A DNA stretch of 64,000 nt from assembly GCA_033239525.1 (NCBI GenBank), contig BSYO01000006.1:15648175-15712174 (forward strand). Reading direction: 5' to 3'. Below the pieces are notes generated by a model. That model did not search any database, was not told the DNA's origin, and worked only from the letters and a program-made list of their open reading frames with translations. Source of the stretch: Nepenthes gracilis. Lineage: Eukaryota > Streptophyta > Magnoliopsida > Caryophyllales > Nepenthaceae. The number at the start of each line of letters is the position of its first letter. The stretch's first letter is position 1. This document shows positions 44,935-55,023 of this stretch, piece after piece. Both the position numbers and the translations under genes were made by a program.

Positions 44935-45945
44935 TCACGTTGGCTCAATCTTCACAAAAATCCAGATTGACCAAAAATGAGAGTCACCAAATCTAGAGTG
45001 AATACAAATCCAGAGTGACAAAAATTTGGAGTGACCAAAAATGAGAGTCATCAAATCCGGAGTGAATATAAATTCGGAATGACTGAAATTTGGAGTCACC
45101 AAATCTGTAGTAACAAAAATCCGGAGTGACCAAAAACGAGAATCACAAAAAATTCGGAGTGACAAAAATCCAGAGTGACCAAAAATGAGAGTCACTAAAA
45201 TTGGAATCACTAAAATCCGGAGTGGCGAAAATTCGGAGTGACAAAAAATAAGAGTCACCAAATCCGGAGTGAATACAGATCCGGAGTGACTAAAATCTGG
45301 AGTCACCAAATCCGGAGTGACTAAAATCTAGAGTCACCAAATCCGGAGTGAATACAAATCTAAAGCGACTAAAATCCAGAGTTACCAAATTCGGAGTGAA
45401 TACAAATCTGGAGTGACAAAAAACGAGAGTCACAAAAAAATCTGGAGTGACCAAAAATGAGAGTCAGTAAAACCGGAGTCACTAAAATTCGGAGTGGCAA
45501 AAATCCGAAGTGACCAAAAATGAGTCACCGAATTCGGAGTGACTACAAATCCGGAGTGACTAAAATCTGGAGTCACAAAATCCGGGGTGACAAAAATCCG
45601 GAGTGACCAAAAACGAGAGTGACAAAAAATCCGGAGTGACAAAAATCCGGAGTGACCAAAAAGGGAGTCACTAAAATGGGAAAATACAAATCCGAAGTGA
45701 CTAAAATCCGGAGTCACCAAATTCGGAGAGAATACAAATCCGGAGTGACTAAAATCCGGAGTCACCAAATCCAGAGTGAATACAAATCCGGAGTGACTAA
45801 AATTCGGAGTCACCAAAAATCGGAGTGACAAAAATCCGGAGTGACAAAAAACGAGAGTCACCAAATCCGGAGTGAATACAAATCCGGAGTGACTAAAATC
45901 TAGAGTCACCAAAAAATCCGGAATCACAAAGAATTCTAAGCAATT
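44935..45945 (+). repeat. Tandem repeats 3' of Tat pol (about 16-bp units, 48-bp higher order)
   Basis: About 60 units of the type AAATCCGGAGTGACTA, AAATCCGGAGTGAATAC and AAATCCGGAGTCACC, arranged in part as a 48-bp triplet. Since 48 is a multiple of three, long minus-strand frames stay open (up to 186 codons of repeated H-S-G-F-V-F-T-P-D); they have no other coding sign. The position between pol and the 3' LTR is where Tat/Ogre elements commonly carry tandem repeats. Confidence 0.85.
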
Positions 45946-45998
45946 TTGCATTAGAAAACTATGGCAAGATAGCTTTATGTTATGACCCACCAGAAAGA

Positions 45999-46033
45999 CA
46001 TGCCAGAAGTTAAAATTTTAATCTTCTGGCATG
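45999..46033 (+). other. 35-nt near-perfect palindrome before the PPT
   Basis: CATGCCAGAAG (45999-46009) pairs with CTTCTGGCATG (46023-46033); the 13-nt loop TTAAAATTTTAAT is itself nearly self-complementary, so only one pair mismatches in the whole palindrome. The polypurine tract GAGGGGCTAG starts one base later (46033-46042). Confidence 0.85.
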
Positions 46034-46042
46034 AGGGGCTAG
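46033..46042 (+). other. Polypurine tract of the Tat element
   Basis: GAGGGGCTAG immediately before the LTR start TGATGG at 46043. Confidence 0.6.
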
Positions 46043-46449
46043 TGATGGCTATAATTACCTGAATGATTCGATATATGAGCCCATTAATTAAAGCCCAATA
46101 TGAATAACTCACCAAAATCGATAACTTTCGTTTTTTATTTTGAGTGAAACGTCTAAAACCAACCGAAGTTAAAACGTAAACATGCTAAAAAACCGAGTCA
46201 CCAATAAACCGGAGGCGATTAAAATCGGAACGAGAAACCAAAAGGAGACCTTTATAAAGAAATGTAATCCTCCAATAAGGGAGGACGCTGACTAAATATT
46301 CCCAGAAAGAAAGAAAATTAAATCTTTCCTTTTTATTCAAAAAAGGTCACAAACTTGAGCAAGAGGATCTAACCCCTGAACTATCTTGAGTCTTTGGTGT
46401 TGTGCAGTGAAAGAAAACTACAAAAATCGGAACCCGATGATCCGCAACA
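46043..46449 (+). repeat. 3' LTR of the Tat element
   Basis: TGATGGCTATAATTACC at the start, GATCCGCAACA at the end (46439-46449), 407 bp. A TATA box (CTTTATAAAG, 46250-46259) precedes the expected leader. No 5' partner is in the window; unlike the right-hand Tat element this LTR is short. Confidence 0.65.
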
Positions 46450-48345
46450 GACATATATAAATTTAACCTTGAAATTTTAAAAATATTATGTTATTATATT
46501 TTTATATTTTTTGTTATACAGTGCCGTTAAGTTCATTATGCGTTTAATCAATTAAAATAAAGTAAATATATAATATTCTAAATCTCATTTAGATTATTTT
46601 AATATTAATTATGATTTGAGTTAATTTATATATGATGAATGTTAATTAAATATTATAATTTTTTTTTAAAAAAATAAAATTTACAGCATGGCGTCCAAAG
46701 TTTGCTTGAAAGATGCCTGAGTGCAAGTGGAATAATATATATATATTTTTGTATAAAAGAAAAAAACAATAAATAAATAAATAAAAAGAGAAAAGAACAC
46801 GTATCGAGAAGAGAGAGGAAAGAAGGAAAGAGACGAAAGGAGGAGAGAGAGAAAAGAGAAGGATGGTTTCACACTCAGGAACAAAAGAAGGAAGAAAGAA
46901 GATGAAAGAAGAAGAGAAGGGGGAGGAGGTGGTCAGTGGCAACGATGGCGCATGGTGAGGAGACAGCCAAGAAGGTCAGCAGCGGTTGTGGAAGGTAGTA
47001 GAGGCGGCGACGCGTGTGGCGAGTAGGGATCACGTAGGAGAGAAAAGGGCAGTGGCACAAGCTTCACATTGGCAGGGGAGAGTAAAGACCCAATTTGGAT
47101 AGTTTAGAACATCATTTCTTCGGATCTACTAAGTATAAGGTCGAGGTAAGTATTTTTTAGCCCTATCTTTGGTATGATTTCGCATCTAATAATGTTTTGC
47201 TTTAATTTGAAAGTTTTGAGTTCATGTGTGTACTTTTAACTAGCCTGTTTATTTTTTCTGTGCATGCATGATAATTTTACAAGTTGTTGAAAAGTTTTAT
47301 TCTATTTCTGTTGATATTTGTAGTTTTATTATTTTTTGAAAAAAATGAATAATTTTCAGATATTGTATATGTTTAATCAGTATGTGCATACAGAAATAAG
47401 TATGAAATCTTGCATTCGGCTGTGTATTTTCGCATGTATGCGTCAGGTTGTGATCACTATATTTCTATTTGTATATTCCGGCTAACTTCTGATAGAAAGA
47501 TATTTATTATTGAAATTTCCTTTCCATCCGCAGGAAAGTCTTGGACGTAGTAACCTTTCCTTTTAAATGATTTGATTAGATTTTATAATATATTTTAACG
47601 TCATAATATATCGAACAACTTGAAAAATTGTATCCAAAATCGCGCGTGACAAAATATAGTGAGCAACATTACCTATAGGAGATAGAGTACATATATTATA
47701 CTGGTCTTACCTGTATTTGATTTGATCTAAGGTTATCAGGAGTATGAGTAACCATTTTCTCAAGTTAGCCTTTAAACAATCGAAACTTAGATTCGGTACA
47801 TGTTTTATGTTTTTCCATAGATTTGGATATCCGGATTTGGATTTTGGATTTGGATTTGATATTTGCTAATTTTGCTTACAGATGGGTTTTGGTATATCTC
47901 ATATATTTGAGTTTAAACATACATTTTGATGCGGACCTTTGGACTATTTGTTGCGATATTGTTTTGGTTTTTATGTACGCGATTCGATTATCTGACTATC
48001 AGATTTTGCCTTGGATCATGAGCTAATCGGGCCTTGAACTTAAACTTGGACTTGGACTGTATTATATTTGGCCTGACCTTTTGGATCAGTTCCTCTACTC
48101 AAGTGAATTAAAGTTGGAGTAAAAGGGTTCACATTATTAGTTGAAATGAGGTTTTAATTTTTATTTTTATTTTTTTTGTTATTTTCGAAGCAGTGTTTTC
48201 AAGTAATTGAAATTCAAACTTTATAAAGTTATAGGCAGAAAGAATTTCATAGTAATACAATTATGCATTTCTTCTACATGATTTCCAATGAAACAATGCT
48301 TCTGCATAAGCTTTAGCTGGACCTTATAGGTTTGGGAGAGGAAAG
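46450..48345. other. Non-coding stretch
   Basis: AT-rich with a (TA)6 at 46737, a GA-rich patch (46790-46930) and then GC-richer 46930-47060, an order that resembles the leader of the Del/Tekay LTRs, but the downstream landmarks are not clear enough to call one. No coding frame is convincing on either strand. Confidence 0.35.
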
Positions 48346-48618
48346 TCAACTTCGTTCCTTTACATCCCCGTAGTCAGAACTAATGGAGGATGGATGGCCA
48401 CAATACTTTCCATTTATAATTGTTTCTCGTTCTAATACTTTTTGTGGCAGGAGTTGTTTCAAAGGAGCCCATGGTTCTTTTAGTTCCTTTTGATGAACAT
48501 ATGAGATAAGAAATTCCATGTGTGTAGTCAGTGTAGAGATCAGGTTGTATGTCTCAGAATTTCTCTGGTGATTGGGCCGAGTCTTGAGGTTTGATGCCAG
48601 ATACACTTGAACATGTCT
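48346..48618 (-). other. Unidentified 90-codon minus-strand open frame
   Basis: Open from a TAA near 48630 to TGA at 48348-48346. The peptide (R-H-V-Q-V-Y-L-A-S-N-L-K-T-R-P..H-P-S-S-I-S-S-D-Y-G-D-V-K-E-R-S) has a balanced, protein-like composition. It lies 350 bp downstream of the coiled-coil gene on the same strand, so it might be a 3' exon, part of that gene's 3' UTR, or a relic of another gene. No family recognised. Confidence 0.25.
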
Positions 48619-48971
48619 CAGAAATTAGTTTCGTCTTCCATGAATGATGAATGCTGGGATTTTTCTCCACCAATTATTTTGTTGAACAATCAAATAACCA
48701 TATTCATTTTGCTGATGATTTCTAGGAATATACATATAACTCCTACTACTACCAACAATTTGTTCATGTACAAAAGATTAAAAAATCATGTTTGCCTGCC
48801 ATGATGATGTAAGAAGGCATGAACATATACTCACACACACAAAAATCCAGTGTGCAGAAGGAAAAGGGGAAAAAAGAGTTGAGTGAAAAATGAAGTGAAT
48901 GAATTCTGAATGGCAATATCTGCCATTAGAGACTCACTTTTGCAGGTCCAATTTGATTACTCGGGAGTCTG

Positions 48972-51383
48972 CTAATTGAGATCTCTCAGCGCTGATCTTT
49001 CACTGAGAATGGACTCACTCGTCTTGGGAAGGGAGAAAAGTTGCATTTTTGAATTCTCTTTTGGAGGATACAATTCATCTTCCTCCAAATCTATTCTTGC
49101 TTTTGGATTGTCAAAATTCTGAACTATCCTTCCTAGAACTCCGGTTAGTCTTATATCTTCACCAGAGAACTTACCTATCCGGTGGCACAGCCCGTCAATA
49201 AAATGCAATAATTTCTCTCTTTCATCTGACAACTTCAAAACATCTGTAAGTAATGTGCCTTGATCAGATTCAGGCTCAAGTTTAGCATCTGAGACTGAGG
49301 TTTCCAATTTGTCCTGAAGTTGACAAGACAAAATCCTTATCTCCCTTTGTACATGGGTCTTTTCAGTTCTTGATTGTCCAAGAATTGGACCCTCAGATTC
49401 TCTTTTTAGTGCGTCTTGCTTTAGCCATTCACTATCTTCCTGCACAATCTTATCATTCTCTTCTGTTTGAAGAAATCTCTTGTTGTCTGGAGTCCTATTT
49501 TCTTCCTTAATATGTTGATGCAGTAGGACAATCCGCTGCTGGAGGTCAATTGTCTGTCTATCCTTCTCTTTTAACTTACTGGTAAGGTAATCTATCTCTT
49601 GCTTGAGGGTCTCTTCAACCTGTGCTTGCTCAATAAGAGATGCTTCAATCTCTCTACGCGTTACCCTGCTTTCTTCAAGTTGAATTTTGAGAATTTCTGC
49701 ATTTGATTTCCACACCTGTAACTCAAATTCAACTTCTCTTCCCTCACAAATTGTTTCTGTTAGTTCATAATTCATTCTTTCTAAAGTATCACAAGCTTCT
49801 CTTAGTTCTTCCGTTAAATTTCTTTCCTTTTGTGCAGCTTCGTCCTTCAAGCAGAGTTGGTGTTTAGAAGGTTCCTGAATCATTTCCTCCTTATCTCTCT
49901 GCAGCAGTGATGTGGCCTCCTCACACTCTTTCTCATTCTGGGCTTTAGGCAGGGTGGCATTCTTCATGTCCAATTGCCCCATTAATTGTGAAACAATGAC
50001 TCCTCCTGCTATGCTGTGGGAATCTGTCCCATCATCCTTTTGTTCTTCGTGCATTGATTGAGCATCTGAGAAATGCGATCCCAGCTGTAACATTAACGAA
50101 AGCTCCTCATTCTGCATCTTTAACTGTGTTACAAAAGAATTGCAATCTTCAAGCTCTGTCTTCAGCTCACTTATGATTGCATCTTTTATCTTCAAGATAG
50201 ATATGTGGTCATTCAGCTCTTGTGTCATCTTCTCATGTTGAGCACTCCATTTAGCTTCCTTTGCTATGAGATTAGCGGAACAATTTCTGTGGGTCTCTTC
50301 CAAAGATTTGAGTTTTTTTCGCAGCTTTGCCAGGGTGGAAGGAGTTACTGCTTTCTGAATCTGAGCTGCTTGGAATTCTTGGAGGGACTTATGCAGTTCC
50401 TGGTTCTCTTGCTCAAGTTTCTGTGCCTTGTATTCCATTTCTTTATATAGCATCTCCTTAATACACAATGAATTTCTTAAGGCTGAGACTTTATCATGCC
50501 TTTCACTCGTTGAGCATTCAATCATCGACTTCGCTTCCTGATACTCAGAAGAGACATTCTCCAAGCATGATTTCATTTCTGAAATTTGCACTCCTAGATT
50601 TTTCCTCCGGGCCTCTTCATGCAGAAAAGCTTGGTTGCACATCTCTAATTGATTTCTGAGCCCTTCTGTAATTTCATTTTTGGAGTCTAGGCTTTTTTGC
50701 AGTGTAGAAATCCCTTCGACTAAGAGCAATCTCTCCCCTTCCCACTCGCTTTGACTTGCCTGAAACTGACCTCGAAGCTTCTCATGTGCTTCTTCTAGAT
50801 GTTTGAACTGCTCGGTTTTCCATTTGAGCTGATCTTTCACCTTCCTGTTCTCTTCCCCTAACATCTCCAGCAAATCATCCCTCTGCCTCATTTCTTTGAG
50901 TACCTTCATCTCTTGCTCTGCCTCCAAACATTTCTTCTGTGTAAGAGACAGAAAAGTTTTAACGCTTTCTGTCTCTGCCACGAGACCAAGAATCGTTTGC
51001 TGTTGACTCTGGTTCTTCTCGTTTGCCTCCTCTAGAGCTAACAATATTCTGTTATTCTCCTCTTCACATATGTTTAGCTTTTCATGGCAATCAAACCGCA
51101 GCTTCTCATTTGCAGCGCTGAGATTTTCAATGATTGACTCCTTATCAACCAAATTACATTTTAGTTCTTTCAAAAGTTGCCTTGCATCAGAGAGTTCGTC
51201 TGCCTTTTCAGTAAGCTCTTGAGCTTCCTTCTTTACCATTGAAATAGCCTGCTTGAGCTTGAGAAGTTGCTCAATTTGCACCTCCTTTGCACTCTCAGAC
51301 AATACTTCTCTCCTTTGGTATTCTGCCTCGAGCTTCTCAATCTCTGCTTTAGCTCTTTCTAGCTCCTCACACAGTTTCTCCAT
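48972..51383 (-). CDS. At4g38062-like long coiled-coil protein
   Basis: An intact 803-codon exon. The protein opens M-E-K-L-C-E-E-L-E-R-A-K-A-E-I-E-K-L and is coiled coil (Glu/Lys/Leu heptads) for almost all its length, broken near residues 440-470 (D-D-G-T-D-S-H-S-I-A-G-G) and in the last 100 residues, which contain L-L-H-F-I-D-G-L-C-H-R-I-G-K-F and the end S-E-R-S-A-L-R-D-L-N. Blocks such as K-W-K-T-E-Q-F-K-H-L-E-E-A-H-E-K-L and L-E-M-C-N-Q-A match, from memory, the Arabidopsis protein listed as 'uncharacterized protein At4g38062', often labelled myosin-heavy-chain-like. It has no motor domain; function is unknown. The ATG follows a splice acceptor by 22 bp and an upstream in-frame stop exists. 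It is somewhat shorter than the Arabidopsis protein as I recall it. This is the only gene in the window with no visible damage. Confidence 0.85.
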   Translation of the reverse strand: MEKLCEELERAKAEIEKLEAEYQRREVLSESAKEVQIEQLLKLKQAISMVKKEAQELTEKADELSDARQLLKELKCNLVDKESIIENLSAANEKLRFDCHEKLNICEEENNRILLALEEANEKNQSQQQTILGLVAETESVKTFLSLTQKKCLEAEQEMKVLKEMRQRDDLLEMLGEENRKVKDQLKWKTEQFKHLEEAHEKLRGQFQASQSEWEGERLLLVEGISTLQKSLDSKNEITEGLRNQLEMCNQAFLHEEARRKNLGVQISEMKSCLENVSSEYQEAKSMIECSTSERHDKVSALRNSLCIKEMLYKEMEYKAQKLEQENQELHKSLQEFQAAQIQKAVTPSTLAKLRKKLKSLEETHRNCSANLIAKEAKWSAQHEKMTQELNDHISILKIKDAIISELKTELEDCNSFVTQLKMQNEELSLMLQLGSHFSDAQSMHEEQKDDGTDSHSIAGGVIVSQLMGQLDMKNATLPKAQNEKECEEATSLLQRDKEEMIQEPSKHQLCLKDEAAQKERNLTEELREACDTLERMNYELTETICEGREVEFELQVWKSNAEILKIQLEESRVTRREIEASLIEQAQVEETLKQEIDYLTSKLKEKDRQTIDLQQRIVLLHQHIKEENRTPDNKRFLQTEENDKIVQEDSEWLKQDALKRESEGPILGQSRTEKTHVQREIRILSCQLQDKLETSVSDAKLEPESDQGTLLTDVLKLSDEREKLLHFIDGLCHRIGKFSGEDIRLTGVLGRIVQNFDNPKARIDLEEDELYPPKENSKMQLFSLPKTSESILSERSALRDLN

Positions 51384-51407
51384 TTTGTGTAATTATTTAT
51401 GAACTCT

Positions 51408-51946
51408 GGTAAGTCAAATATAAAACAACGAGAGAATGAATAAAATCCCTTGTACTTCGTGTAAACTGTTGGATTAAAATATAAGTTATGCATCATGGAG
51501 ACCATGACAATGACGAGATGCTCAACAGCAACTTTGCAACTTCTTCTCATATTCACATAGTTTCCCACTTTTATTTCCAATGCTTAAATATAAAAATCAT
51601 TGAAAATATGTAAACGACAGCAATAACAATAAAGATTTAGGACTCACTAACTTAGACTGTTCATCCATAAAAGACTAGAAACGTATTAATTGAATTCCCA
51701 AGTTTCTCATAGTCAATGGGAAAAATTTTGCTAATTCCCTTTTTCGAATCTATTTCTCTCCGTTCTCCCCTCATCAGTTCCCAAAAGGCAAAGTAAAATA
51801 ATAGCACGGGAATAACAAAAAAAAGGAAACCCTGTAGGAGCCTCCAGCGAATAGTTACACGGTGAAGAAGAGAGATCAAAATCGTCAATAACCATTTGTT
51901 TGGCATCCGGCAAATCGAAAGAAAGCAAAGGGTAAGACCGTATAAC
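51408..51946 (-). other. Probable 5'-UTR intron of the coiled-coil gene
   Basis: On the minus strand a donor TTTCAG/GTTATACGG near 51946 and an acceptor TTGACTTACCAG near 51408 bracket AT-rich DNA. The acceptor leaves AGTTCATAAATAATTACACAAA before the ATG. Confidence 0.5.
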
Positions 51947-52181
51947 CTGAAATTTGCCACTTCAGGACGCTGAAATCGCGGTTGCTTTCTCTTTGTTCTT
52001 CTTTCTTTCAGTTGCTGTGAATCAATTTCCGAATGTCCAAATAGATTGCTCTGAAAATTCCAGGTGATGAAATTCAGCGTTGAACTGCAAGGGAGAGCAA
52101 AGCGAAAAGGGAATTTGGCTGGCGAAGTGGGTGCTTGAGGGGAAAAAAGAGACGTTAGAAGTGGCGAGATTGAGAGAGCTT

Positions 52182-52194
52182 GCTATATTTAAAA
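52182..52194 (-). promoter_or_regulatory. TATA-like promoter of the coiled-coil gene
   Basis: The minus strand reads TTTTAAATATAGC, followed about 25-60 bp on by a CT-rich stretch (CTCTCTCAATC..TTTTTTCCCCTC) typical of a plant 5' UTR. The exon from about 52150 to 51947 would be untranslated. Confidence 0.5.
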
Positions 52195-52259
52195 TTCTCT
52201 CTGTGAAGATGCTGGATCCCATAAAACTTCGTCGGTTTGAAAGCTGACGGGGACACTAG

Positions 52260-53179
52260 CCGTTGCAAGGTCGTCAGTTGGACCCTTTGGAAAAAGCTGT
52301 CGGGCCAAGCCGGGTTTGGGTTGGGCCTTTTTTTCGTTTTAATTTCAGAATAAATTTATCAACATAATAAGCTGGAAACGAGCTGGGTTTCTTTTGCCTA
52401 CCGGCCCCAGTAGGCTGCCTTACTTCAACCTTTGCGTTTATTTTAGGTAAATAATTTAGTTATAATTTATACTTTATTTATAGAATTTTAATTTTTATTT
52501 TTAATGGATTCTTCGTAAAAAAAGTGAGTTATAGATGAATGCAACAACAAATAGCATTATTTTTATTATTTTTGAAATTTGAAAATCTAACCGTCATTAT
52601 TTTACTTTATATAAAAAATAATATAAATAAGTTTTTTTGAAAAATGTGTAAAATATTAAACTATTAAAATACTTATATTATAAATAATAATAACATAATT
52701 ACTGTAATTAATTTAATTTTTTTTATGCATTATCAAATAGGGAAACGGTGCCCATTATATCCCATTTAATCGGAGGTATATGCCCATTTTTATCCATTGT
52801 CAAACGTATTAAAGTCTTTAATTTAATTTTTTTAATTGTAAAAAAAATATATTCCCTTATTAAAATAAATATTGTATTATTCGTAAAAGAAAAGGTCAAA
52901 AAAAAAATTTAGATTATTTAAAAAGAAGGAAGGCATATGAATTTCGTATTAATTCCTTGAGTCGCACGCACATTCAATGATCAGCGGCCTCGTAGAAGAG
53001 ACTACCCATCTCAGTCAGTTTCCCCATCGAACGACTCTCGATTTTTTAAAACTTTTTGTTAAATTATGGAAAATATAAACTAATTTTTGTCAAATAATTA
53101 TGTAAAAATATCAATAAATTAATCAACACCCAATTTTAGAGATTATAAAAAATAATAATATAGTGTATTCATTATATCT
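52260..53179. other. Intergenic, nothing recognised
   Basis: A GC-richer part (52260-52440) with GGGCC motifs is followed by AT-rich DNA. No reading frame or repeat unit. Confidence 0.5.
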
Positions 53180-53846
53180 TGATGCGTCGCGGATCCGATT
53201 TCAGCAGTTCAATTCTTTTGGATGGATTGAACCTATCAGATTCACCGAGCATTTAATCCTGCACACTACTAAAACGAACAAGATGTCAGCGTTAACGGCA
53301 GGATGTAATTCCATCGAAAACACTTCGACGCTTAAGTCAGTAAAACAGTCTTTAAAGGAAGAAACTGAAAATGGGTGAGAGCAATGGGAGAGGGAAAGAG
53401 AGTGTTTTGTTTCAGATGTCAGAGAGACGCAAGACCTTTCTCGTATCTGGATGGTGGGAAGGCAGAGAACGGCTGTAGAGACTCGTTTGTTGCCTTGGAG
53501 TTTAATTGTGTTTGAGCGTTTGGTTGCAGGGAGAGAGAGAGAGCTTGTTTCTCAGAGCACTTAGGGTTTGTGAGTGAATGCAGACGTCGATCAAAGCATG
53601 CCCCCGATGGTGAACCCAGGGCCTTTTTTTATGGTAAAGATGGCGATCCTCCTTCTTTGGAAGGAGTGATCATCCCTGTTATCTGCTGCTGGCCTTCCTT
53701 TTGGAGGTTGATACTTGTTGCTAAGTTACGGTGGATTGTTTCCTTTTGAGGTGGCCAACCACTTTTCAAGTTGGTTTCTTTCCTCCCCAGTATGTTACTG
53801 TTGGAGTTCCTTGGTTGGCAAGGAGTTGGGAAGATCTGGTGCTTCC
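53180..53846 (-). repeat. 3' LTR, terminal part (matches 63334-64000)
   Basis: Begins TGATGCGTCGCGG on the plus strand, collinear with TGATGCGTACCTGG at 63334 and then nearly identical from GTTTTGTTTCAGATGTCAGA (53406) on. It holds the R/U5 leader with CT repeats (minus strand, about 53530-53560), AAACCCTAAG and a CATAAAAAAAGG TATA-like site near 53625-53636. The LTR continues to the right by an unknown length because its partner is cut by the window end. Confidence 0.8.
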
Positions 53847-53899
53847 CTTCTTTGAAGGGCGCCAATCTTGCTGATATTCCTTTTGAGATAGTGGAATAT

Positions 53900-54365
53900 T
53901 CTTGGAGGATCGTGATTGGCCGTCTGATGAGTGGTGGGCCTAAATGGAGCAGGCCCATTACTGTAGAAAGGCATCATTTGGGGCCCAACGTGCAAAGCGT
54001 GGACGGTCAACGCTCGAGTTGACCGTCTACGTGCGTGTTGGCCGCCCTTATGAAAGGTATCCGTGGTCAGCCTCCAGATGGGTTATGGGCCTGAGTGAGC
54101 CATGCCCATTACTGTAGAAGAGCCCTTTTGGGCCCAATGTACAGGGCGCTGACGGTCAACGTTTGAGTTGACCGTCAGCGTGTTAGCCACCCTCGTGGAG
54201 AACGAATGGAGAGTGGCTGATGATCAACTGATGGGCTGTGGGCCAAAATGGGATAGACCCATCACTGTTGCAAAGCCTCTAAAGGCCCAATCGAGCTGGT
54301 CAATATTAAGTTGACCGTCTGTGAGCAAGTTGGCCGCCAAGTCGGTCAACGCCGGCGTTGACCGT
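53900..54365. promoter_or_regulatory. Tandem repeat (about 145 bp) carrying W-box palindromes
   Basis: Three units of about 145-150 bp share GTRGGCC..CCCATYACTGT and GGCCCAA. Each holds a palindrome of TTGACC (WRKY W-box core): 54002-54027 (10-bp arms), 54147-54180 (14-bp perfect arms, 6-nt loop), 54298-54316 (6-bp arms), and then 54343-54364, a perfect 22-bp palindrome without loop. The region is upstream of the LTR transcript start (minus strand), the U3 position, and also upstream of the plus-strand extra ORF. Confidence 0.7.
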
Positions 54366-54596
54366 CTTAGGCTTTCCAGTTTTTGGGCTCGTCTCCTTAT
54401 TGGGCCGTCAAAAATATTGACTGGCCTTCTTGTGCTTTCATTGACCTTTCTTTGGGTCAGCCCATTATTGATGTACCCATCACTAGCCCCCCATGCTGGT
54501 GGTCAGATTTCTATCCTCCAATATGTTCATGATGGGGATGTCTTTTCTTGTTTTGAGGATCTCATGGAAATTTATAAAAAGCGTGAAGGAGGGCTT

Positions 54597-54742
54597 GACC
54601 GAAATTGTTGACCGTTTTTGGTCAATTTCGGAGTACCAGAATTGTTGACCGTCTTTGATCAATTCCATAATACTAGAATTATTGACCATCTTTGGTCAAT
54701 TCCGGAGTACCAAAATTGTTGACCGTCTTTGGCCAATTCTGG
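54597..54742. promoter_or_regulatory. Four 40-bp repeats with TTGACC/GGTCAA hairpins
   Basis: Units of about 40 bp read AATTGTTGACCGTCTTTGGT followed by CAATTCCGGAGTACCA; TTGACC and GGTCAA face each other across five to six bases in most. Same W-box core as the array at 54.0-54.4 kb but a different unit. Confidence 0.7.
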
Positions 54743-54786
54743 GAATGATTTCTGCTAGCTTTTGGCCGGATTGTAAGGCAGAAAAC

Positions 54787-54879
54787 GACACGTGTCCTCT
54801 TTTGGTTGGGTGGAGATCCTGGTCATTAATACTCCAGAGATCCGTCCTTTTACAGGGTCAAGTTAGAAGACGACACGTG
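54787..54879. promoter_or_regulatory. Two G-boxes (CACGTG) before the extra ORF
   Basis: GACACGTGTC (54787-54796, a perfect 10-bp palindrome) and ACACGTGG (54873-54880). ACACGTGG is the classical ABRE-type G-box. They are 230 and 145 bp upstream of the extra ORF's ATG. Confidence 0.5.
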
Positions 54880-55023
54880 GCTAAACTGACGGCGTCCTTT
54901 GAGTGCTTGGCTCTTAAGTTTCCCTTCTGTATTTTGAAATCCGTTATGCCTTCAAACCGTCGTCTTCGCCGTTCTTGTTTCTCAACTAAGTCCTCCAAAG
55001 AAACCCTAAAGCTCTTTCTAATC

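Larger units (their letters stand above)
42142..46449 (+). mobile_element. Tat-lineage Ty3/gypsy element, 5' half missing
   Basis: Starts inside RT and continues through RNase H, a second RNase H, integrase, a 1-kb tandem-repeat region, a hairpin, a polypurine tract and a 407-bp LTR. Gag, protease and most of RT, with the 5' LTR, are absent. The second (archaeal-type) RNase H between RNase H and integrase is diagnostic of Tat. Coding identity is better kept than in the other elements here, with four in-frame TGA codons and two frameshifts. Confidence 0.85.

Noticed and set aside
45430..45990. 186-codon minus-strand frame of repeated H-S-G-F-V-F-T-P-D peptide
   Set aside because: It is produced by a 48-bp tandem repeat (multiple of three) in a Tat 3' region; no start context, no non-repeat domain.
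46646..47060. Minus-strand frames rich in Ser, Phe and Leu
   Set aside because: Complement of a GA-rich patch; composition artefact with no recognised domain.
50205..50659. Plus-strand frames inside the coiled-coil gene
   Set aside because: Antisense shadows of an intact 803-codon exon.
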